Source: Leptodactylus fallax (lineage: Eukaryota > Chordata > Amphibia > Anura > Leptodactylidae). From it: 64,000 bases of DNA. The stretch is from contig CAMRHE010000460.1 of NCBI GenBank assembly GCA_947044405.1, positions 824,501 through 888,500 of the forward strand, given 5' to 3'. Of this stretch, positions 27,501 through 36,500 are shown piece by piece. A program made the position numbers and the translations under genes. The notes under the pieces were generated by a model that saw only the letters and a program-made list of their open reading frames with translations, was not told the origin of the DNA and made no database searches. The number at the start of each line of letters is the position of its first letter. Position 1 is the stretch's first letter.

Positions 27501-30500
27501 ACCTCCTCGCCACATAACCAGGCATTGCTATAAGCTCCATTACACGTTGTTCATCTCCCTTTCCCTTTCAGGACAGAATATTTTACTTCTCTCTGCAAAC
27601 ACTTATTAATTGGACTAAGGAAGACGGATCTTAACCATTTGCTGTTACCTGCAAGCAAGAAGGATTTTGTAATTAACAAAGTGAATCAATGCCTGGTAAG
27701 AGATTCTGCACCGCACATCCCCCACCCAGTGATATCCAGATCACTTATACATGGACATTTCAGGGAATCTGCATCTTTTTGCCCCTTTTTAGTTGCGTGC
27801 ACCTTTTTTATACAAGGGGTATTTCCATGTACCTAATTTAAAGTGCAGTCAGAAATATATTCTAAAAAGTTATTTCAGATAAATCTCACCCATTATCCCT
27901 GACAAAGGCAAAGTGATGAGACGCAAACACACGATACATCTCCTGCACAGCCTGAAGCTATTAAAAATGGGTCAGAATTCAAAGAAATTAGGTGCGAGAG
28001 CCTTGACAAATGTCCCCAGAGTCTGACAGAGGACGGTAAAAGGCACCCATATAGATCAGCCATATATACAGTGACTATCCCGCCGTGTCAGAGACCTCAC
28101 AGCTATATATCACACATCCTCTGTCTCTCTCAGAACCATTCTGTGGCTGATGTGTATCAGCTGGATATACTCGGGAATCTCATCTGTCACTTGTCTCCAA
28201 GCATCATAGAGAGCGGCGTATCCTCTAATGTGATTGAGACAGCCCTAAATCAGCTGAGGACCTGCTCAGATCTCAGCCAAGAACAGAATAAGGCGATAAG
28301 ATACAGAATCCGGGAATATTATGGGTAAGCGAGGTTATGAGGCTGGTCAGATAGGCGGCCACACATAACAAGCCTTGTCACACTCTTATCTGTGTTCTGT
28401 GTAGGAACCCATTAAACTGGACGGCGGAAACAGCCCAAGATATGGCCCCTTACTGGAATCTACTGTCCAAAGAGGAGATTATGGTTATAATGGGGAAGGT
28501 AACGCTGTTAGTTGTCATATCATTGGATGTTAAATAACACATCAGGCTTAAAAACTACCTGCGCTTGTTACTCAGGAATGGTGGGGGCGAGCGAGACAAT
28601 ACTGACTGTGCTGGAATCAGTGGAGGGGGAAGAGGCTACTAACAGATACTAAGAACTGGTGGAGGTGGTGAAAGGTCCTCTTTAAACAAAGAGGTGTGTC
28701 CGCTGTGACAACCTTCTAGTCTCTATCATGGACTATAGAATGGTTGTCACAGCAATAATGAATATTCTCACTTAGATTAGCGGCACAGGTGAGCGTAAGA
28801 AGAACTAATGAAGCCACCACTTAAGCGATGAGGGATTGGCGCGATTTGGAGCGGCGCTTTCTTTTCCGTATGGTAATTGTGTCGCCATTTGCCAGGGTCA
28901 GAATCCTGGAATATTGTTCAGTATATTCCGCGCTCCTCCGTTTCCTCAGACTCTCAGCACATGCTCAGGGCGTAGCGACTAAATGTTCATTGTAAATGTC
29001 ATGACTGTCGGAGCGGCGGTGTATGAGGCATCTCCTGATGTCTACCTCTTGTCTTCAGTTCCAGGCGCAGGCCTCAGAGATGGTATCCGGAGCGGTCGGC
29101 AGCGCTCGCAGTGCGGAGATGTTATCGGGCTTATTCCACGCCGTCCACTTATATGGTGCCAACATATCTGAGCCCGAGCAGACGGCAGGTAGAGCTTATG
29201 ATCCTGCAGACGTCATAAGGATTCCTTTTCTCTTCTTCTCTCTGGTATTGAAACGCTTCATTGTTCGCAGCCACAAATGTCTTTTCAGGTATTGAATGGC
29301 CTGAATTATCTAAAGAGAGAAGAATTGCGGTGACGTCCTGGGCTGAGATTTGGCTGAAAGATCAAAATCCACTTTTATTTCTACACAAGCGAAATTTGTG
29401 CATTTTTATCTTTTTTTCCGGCTTTCAGCTGCTCACATGTTAATGGGCACAACTAGTAATACAATCACCTAAAAAACAGGGACGACACCTGGAGCTGGTT
29501 ATAACCTCCTACACTTAGGTTACTCCCTCGCGGTGGACATTGGCTGGAGAGGGCCCCGCTTACCCAAATCCAATGGTGCTCACTTATTTCTTACACGTGC
29601 ATGCTCTTCTCAGCAGTACGGACAAAGCGTCAGGAATGGATAATTCCAACACCAACATTACATGGTCAGCTGAACCCACTGAAATTGTCAGGATGGCACC
29701 TTCTATGCGTGCTTACTGTTGTGATGGGTCCCCTTACCTATAGGGCCCCTGTGTAACTGCACATAAGAGTATAACTGAATTCTCTGTTGTCACTCAATAA
29801 GTCGGCAGAATTTGCTGTTGTACCGCTTTAGCCAGATACTAGTTAGGTCTTAGCAAACACCATTCAGCCAGGAGTGTCCATGGACGTCTACGGTACCAGT
29901 CAGTGACCGCCTAACCCTCATGTCTCCTATATAGATTGTGCAGGCATTAGAGCGCCATCTGCAGGTACGCTGATCATCTTGGCTGAAGCCAATGTTTTCT
30001 GGACCTCTAAGGAGCTGCAGTGCATGACTACAGACACTTTCACCAGATGTGTTCACATCCTTGGGATTCTGGGAAGTTTCAGTCCATCTCAGCTATTCAT
30101 TTTAAAGGAAAAGGCAAAACTGGTAACGTACGGCTGGTTTGTGTGGTACGGGGGCTCGGGATCGAACGCCGTGTAACTTTTTACCTGCACTTTTTCAAAA
30201 AAAAAAAAAAAAAAAAAAAAATTCAAATTTCACTTTAAAGGTTTGGGGGCCATTGTCAGAATGGAAAAGTTATCACATGACAGCGCTGGGACGTATCGCT
30301 GGGACGCTGAGTGTCAGTGAGATCGATGAGCTCTATCTGCACTCTATAGATATGGTGTCTGCGCTGACCCAGCACACAGAGTGGACGGACCCTCAGGTGA
30401 GTCTTGTCCTAGGGATCCTTCACTCTTATAGCTATAGTACAGCTTTACACTCCAGGGGTATGTACACACACAGGTTTGTGCAGGCAGATTTTTGAGGTGG

Positions 30501-33500
30501 AATCTCATTAAACACCTCTAAACACTCCCATTCATTTCAATGGGCTTTGCAGAGTAGATCGGCCATGTCACTTTTTTTTCCTCTAGCTGAAAAAATCAGC
30601 AATTGGGAGTATTGAAATGAATAGAAGAATTGGGAGGTGTTTTATGATGTGGATTCCACCTTACAATCTGCCTCCATAAAACTCTGCCCCGAGAGTCTTA
30701 GGATTGAGTAGTATCGTTGCAATTATTTCATATTTTGGTGCAGGTCACCCTTTATTATTAAGGTTATATTCACACATCACAGATTTGCCATAGGCAAACA
30801 TGTATTTTACAAGACGACTGTCGGCCACTGTACATCACATGACCATGCGCTATACAGTGCCTTGTGAAAGTATTCGGCCCCCTTGAACTTTTCAACCTTT
30901 TACCACATTTCAGGCTTCAAACATAAAGATATAAAATTTTAATTTTTTTGGTGAAGAATCAACAACAAGTGGGACACAATCGTGAAGTGGAAGGAAATTT
31001 ATTGGTTATTTTAAACTTTTGTAAAAAATAAAAAACTGAAAAGTGGGGCGTGCAATATTATTCGGCCCCTTTACTTTCAGTGCAGCAAACTCAGTCCAGA
31101 AGTTCAGTGAGGATCTCTGAATGATCCAATGTCGTCCTAAATGACTGATGATGATAAATATAATCCACCTGTGTGTACAAGTCTCCGTATAAATGCACCT
31201 GCTCTGTGATAGGCTCAGGGTTCTGTTTAAAGCGCAGAGAGCATCATGAAGACCAAGGAACACACCAGGCAGGTCCGTGATACTGTTGTGGAGAAGTTTA
31301 AAGCCAGATTTGGATACAAAAAGATTTCCCAAACTTTAAACATCCCAAGGAGAACTGTGCAAGCGATCATATTGAAATGGAAGGAGTATCAGACCACTGC
31401 AAATCTACCAAGACCCGGCCGTCCCTCTAAAATTTCATCTCAAACAAGGAGAAGACTGATCAGAGATGCAGCCAAGAGGCCCATGATCACTCTGGATGAA
31501 CTGCAGAGATCTACAGCTGAGGTGGGAGAGTCTGTCCATAGGACAACAATCAGTCGTACACTGCACAAATCTGGCCTTTATGGAAGAGTGGCAAGAAGAA
31601 AGCCATTTCTCAAAGAGATCCATAAAAAGCCACCTGGGAGACACCAAACATGTGGAAGAAGGTGCTCTGCTCAGATGGAACCAAAATCCAACTTCTTGGC
31701 CACAATGCAAAACGATATGTTTGGCGTAAAAGCAACACAGCCCATCCCCCTGAACACACCATCCCCACTGTCACACATGGTGGGGGCAGCATCATGGTTT
31801 GGGCCTGCTTCTTCAGCAGGGACAGGGAAGATGGTTAAAATTGATGGGAAGATGGATGGAGCCAAATACAGGACCATTCTGGAAGAAAACCTGTTGGAGT
31901 CTGCAAAAGACCTGAGACTGGGACGGAGATTTATCTTCCAACAAGACAATGATCCCAAACATAAAGCCAAATCTACAATGGAATGGTTCCCAAATAAACG
32001 TATCCAGGTGTTAGAATGGCCAAGTCAAAGTCCAGACCTGAATCCAATCGAGAATCTGTGGAAAGAGCTGAAAACTGCTGTTCACAAACGCTCTCCATCC
32101 AACCTCACTGAGCTCCAGCTGTTTTCCAAGGAAGAATGGGCAAGAATTTCAGTTTCTCCATGTGCAAAACTGATAGAGACAACCCCAAGCGACTTGTAGC
32201 TGTAATCGCAGCAAAGGTGGCGCTACAAAGTATTAACTTAAAGGGGCCGAATAATATTGCACGCCCCACTTTTCAGTTTTTTATTTTTTACAAAAGTTTA
32301 AAATATCCAATAAATTTCGTTCCACGTCACGATTGTGTCCCACTTGTTGTTGATTCTTCACCAAAAAATTTAAAATTTTATATCTTTATGTTTGAAGCCT
32401 GAAATGTGGCAAAAGGTTGAAAAGTTCAAGAGGGCCGAATACTTTCACAAGGCACTGTATATCCCATCACCGTGGACTGTACATCACATGGATGGGATTT
32501 TTTGCATACTTTACAGGCAAAATCCATACTTCAAGGTTTCCTCAATGATTCTGGAAAATCAGTCAAAGATTTGAAGAGCTTTGAGCTAGCAGGATTGGGG
32601 ATCAGTCTGTGTGCGGCCGACATCGGGCAGATAGAGGAGATCCATACAATGGAGTTTGGGTACGTGTTCCGGAGACGTTATTATTTATAGGCTTATGGGC
32701 TCATGCACATGACCAAGTATGCAGGCCGAGGGGGGCTGATTTTTTAGTGGCATGCACTTGATAACATCCGAGAGTCATCCATCCAGATTGCCTTCCATCC
32801 TTCATTGACATTGTGTTCCGTTCTGTTCCAATATCACAGATTTATCAGGACTTGCTCTATAATTATGAGATCCCCCTAGAAGAGCTTTGGGCTGCCCCCT
32901 TGCTCATGTGCATGGGGCCTTACTGTGTTCTTTCCGTACATCCTGATGACTTTACAAATCTGTATCTTCTTATTTATGTTCATTCCATTCAACATGTGTA
33001 TTAAAGGCGTTCTCCAAGACTACAACATTGTTAGCCTATTAATAGGATAGACTATCGTTATTATATTGGCTTATATTATATGGCTCCCGACAGGTGACCC
33101 CTCTATGATGGTCAGATCCTCTAATAGGGCATATGGGTGGCGATGGTTGACTTCATGAGACAGCCCCTTTGACATATCACATAATGCTGTCAACTGCTGG
33201 GTAACCTTTTTTTTTATTCCTTTTTAGCTCAGTTATTTCAAGAATTGGATCTTTCCCTTGTAGTCTAAGAATCCTACAAGCTTTTAAGAATAAGACAGAG
33301 AAGATTTATGGAAAAACTGAAAAGTGGAGCCATTTTGTTTTGAATGACATTGGCTACATCACAGGTAACCCTAAAATAGACGACGTTACCATCTTATGGG
33401 AAACTTGGTGTACAGTGAAGTTCCATTAATCCAGAAACCCATAATCAGGAAATTCGGATAATCCATCGGATGTGTCCAACACAGAACTATATGACAATAT

Positions 33501-36500
33501 GGAGTATATACGGTATTATTATGTGTGATATATTTAGTGTAATGGTTTTCACTGCCTGAGCGTTCACCTGTAAACATAATCTTACATATCCTTCTCTAAT
33601 ACCGTCCAGAACACTCCTTAAAGATGTATTCTAGGACTATAATGGCAGTAATATAATATAATATAACATAACCTGCAGTTTATCCCAATAATAAGCCGCA
33701 CTTAGCAGTTCATAGGTCGGGTATTCTCTGCTCTGCTGCAGGTACTGATGAATATTCTTGCTCTTGTCTCCCTTTTAAGCTGGTTTCAGTAAAGAAGATT
33801 TCAAGACACTTGATCCAAGACTTATGCCCTATATACAGCCGTCCGCCATTAAACTTATACCTGAGGAGATATTCAGGGTAATAAAATGAGGAGGATATTT
33901 CTATTATATACATATATATAACCAAAGTAATGTGGACGCCCCTCCTAATCCCTGAGTCCAGGTGTTTCAGCTTCATCGAGTGCATATAAAATCAAGTACA
34001 CGGCCCTGCAGTCTCCATAGACCAACACTGGCAGTAATGGCGTGGATTGTACTGAAGAGCTCGCTGACATTATACATGGTCACAAGTCAGCATATAACAT
34101 CTCTGATCTGCTAGATGTAGATCTGGGATATTTGGGGCACTAAACCACCCTCAGCTTCTTATGGACAGTTTTAGTGGTTTAGTGTCCCAAATATTCCTAA
34201 AGCTCCCATCTCACTTATCTTGCTCATCTCGCTCATCTACCTTATCTCACTTATCTCTCTCATATCACTTATCTCGCTCATCTCACTCATCTTGCTCATC
34301 TCTAGGTACGTATAAAGGTTGTTTTCTTTATTGGGGCTATGGACGAATTTGGGATAGGGCTATAGGACACTAAGACACCAGTGCCCCAAATATCCCTGAC
34401 AGGTAAGAAACAGCAGCTTATTATCATATCATCATGTCCAAGGATCAGATGGAGTGGTGTAAAGCTCACCGGCACTACCACCGGAGCAGAGGACATGTCC
34501 TTTCTGCAATGACAAATCACCTTTGACTATCTGGCAGTCATGGATGAATCTAGTTTAGGCAGATCCCACTGCTGGCTTATAGTGCCCCTTGTAAACCTCA
34601 GATTTCTTATCCAACATCAGAGCCTGATCCAGCAAATCCTCCTTTGGCTGAGAGGGCACAAATTCCCACAGTCACAATCCCAAAATGTAGTGAAAAGTCT
34701 TTGCAAAAGAGTAAAAACTGCCAAAGATTCTCAGCCCCAGTTATGGAATGGGATTTCCAAATAGCTTACAGTGCTCAGGTGTCCACAGGCTTTTTGCCAT
34801 ATATATACTGTATAGATACACCTTGAATAGAATTTAAGAAGCTTGGAGGAATAAGTACGTAACTTCCTTTCCTCAGGAGCTGTCGCCTGAGCAGATTGCA
34901 AACCTGGGACCTGAAAATGGAGCGATGGTTACAGAATCGCAGCGAGCACTGCTGAACCCCACACAAGTGCAGAGCCTATGGCAGGCACTAGAGGGCAGAA
35001 GAGTAAGCAGTAACGCGTCAGTCCTAGTGACAACACGCACGACAACCGCAGCGACCACTCCACCTGTATCCAAGAGTAAGTAGTCAGCTGGGAGGGGTAT
35101 CCTCCGTCACTGTGTATGGGAATAAGTGGCCTGACATATGGTGGAGTCTCTTTATAGGTTTGGAACATTCTGAAATTCCCAAAACCTATAAAACGTAAGG
35201 AAGAAAAAAAAAAAACCATATCCGTATAATACACTATAAACGTGTCCATTAATATTCTCTGCCAATTTGTCATCAATCTGCACCCAAGAAATGACATTCC
35301 TCGTGCCAAACGGATCAGGTGTATTAGAAAGATTTTGTTTTTCAGTAGAAAAGGGGCCGTAGCTTAGAGTTTAAGGGGGAACGACCGCGCCAAAGGGGCG
35401 CAGCTTAAAATGTAACACATAGAAACAACATTTAGTGCTCCTCTAGGTCAGAGCTGTAGGGTTATAGGGTGAGGCCCTGCATCTTATGTCACCTTATTCT
35501 CTATGTAACTATGTAATCCATGTAAGGTACAGACATTCCAGGTCAGAGATCAGCTTTAATCTGTGGGGACGTCTGGAAGTACTAAAAGTGCTCAATTCCT
35601 GCAGCGCCACAACAGGAGAAACAAAGAATTACACGATGTACATGCAAATCAATGTGATGCAGGACAGAACAGATCCCCGAGTGAGAGATCCCCCCCGAGT
35701 GAGAGATCCCCCCCGAGTGAGAGATCCCCCCCGAGTGAGAGATCCCCCCCGAGTGAGAGATCCCCCCCGAGTGATAGATCCCCCCCGAGTGATAGATCCC
35801 TGAGCAAGAGATCCCCCAGCGACAGATCCTCCGAGCGACAGATCCCCGAGTGAGAGATCCCCCCGAGTGGAGATCCCCCCCGAGTGAGAGATCCCCCCCG
35901 AGTGAGAGATCCCCCCCGAGTGAGAGATCCCTGAGCAAGAGATCCCCCGAGCGACAGATCCCCCGAGCGACAGATCCCCCGAGCGACAGATCCCCCGAGC
36001 GACAGATCCCCGAGTGAGAGATCCCCCCCGAGTGAGAGATCCCCCCCGAGTGAGAGATCCCCCGAGCGACAGATCCCCGAGTGAGAGATCCCCCCCCGAG
36101 TGAGAGATCCCCCCCCCCGAGTGAGAGATCCCCCCCCCCCGAGTGAGAGATCCCCCCCCGAGCGAGAGATCCCCCCGAGCGAGAGATCCCTGAGCAAGAG
36201 ATCCCCCGAGCGACAGATCCCCAAGCGAGAGATCCTCCAAACGACAGATCCCCCGAGCGAGAAATCCCCGAGCGAGAGATCCCCAAACACGAGATCCCCC
36301 GAGCGAAAGATCCCCGAGCATCCCCAGAATTTCCTTACACTGAGTATCTTACACTGTACAATCTCTTTGGTTCTGCAAGTTCACCCATAAAACATGTTTT
36401 ACACAGACAGATATCTCACCAATTATTGTTCATTTCTATATACTGATCTGATTGAACTAATCTGTAAAAATTCACTTTACTGACATTTCCCTCATATGCG

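Noticed and set aside
35582..36321. Gly/Ser/Leu-rich minus-strand frames (RGDLSLGG) that look silk-like
   Set aside because: Translation of the C-rich array in the last OTOA intron; three overlapping frames are equally open.
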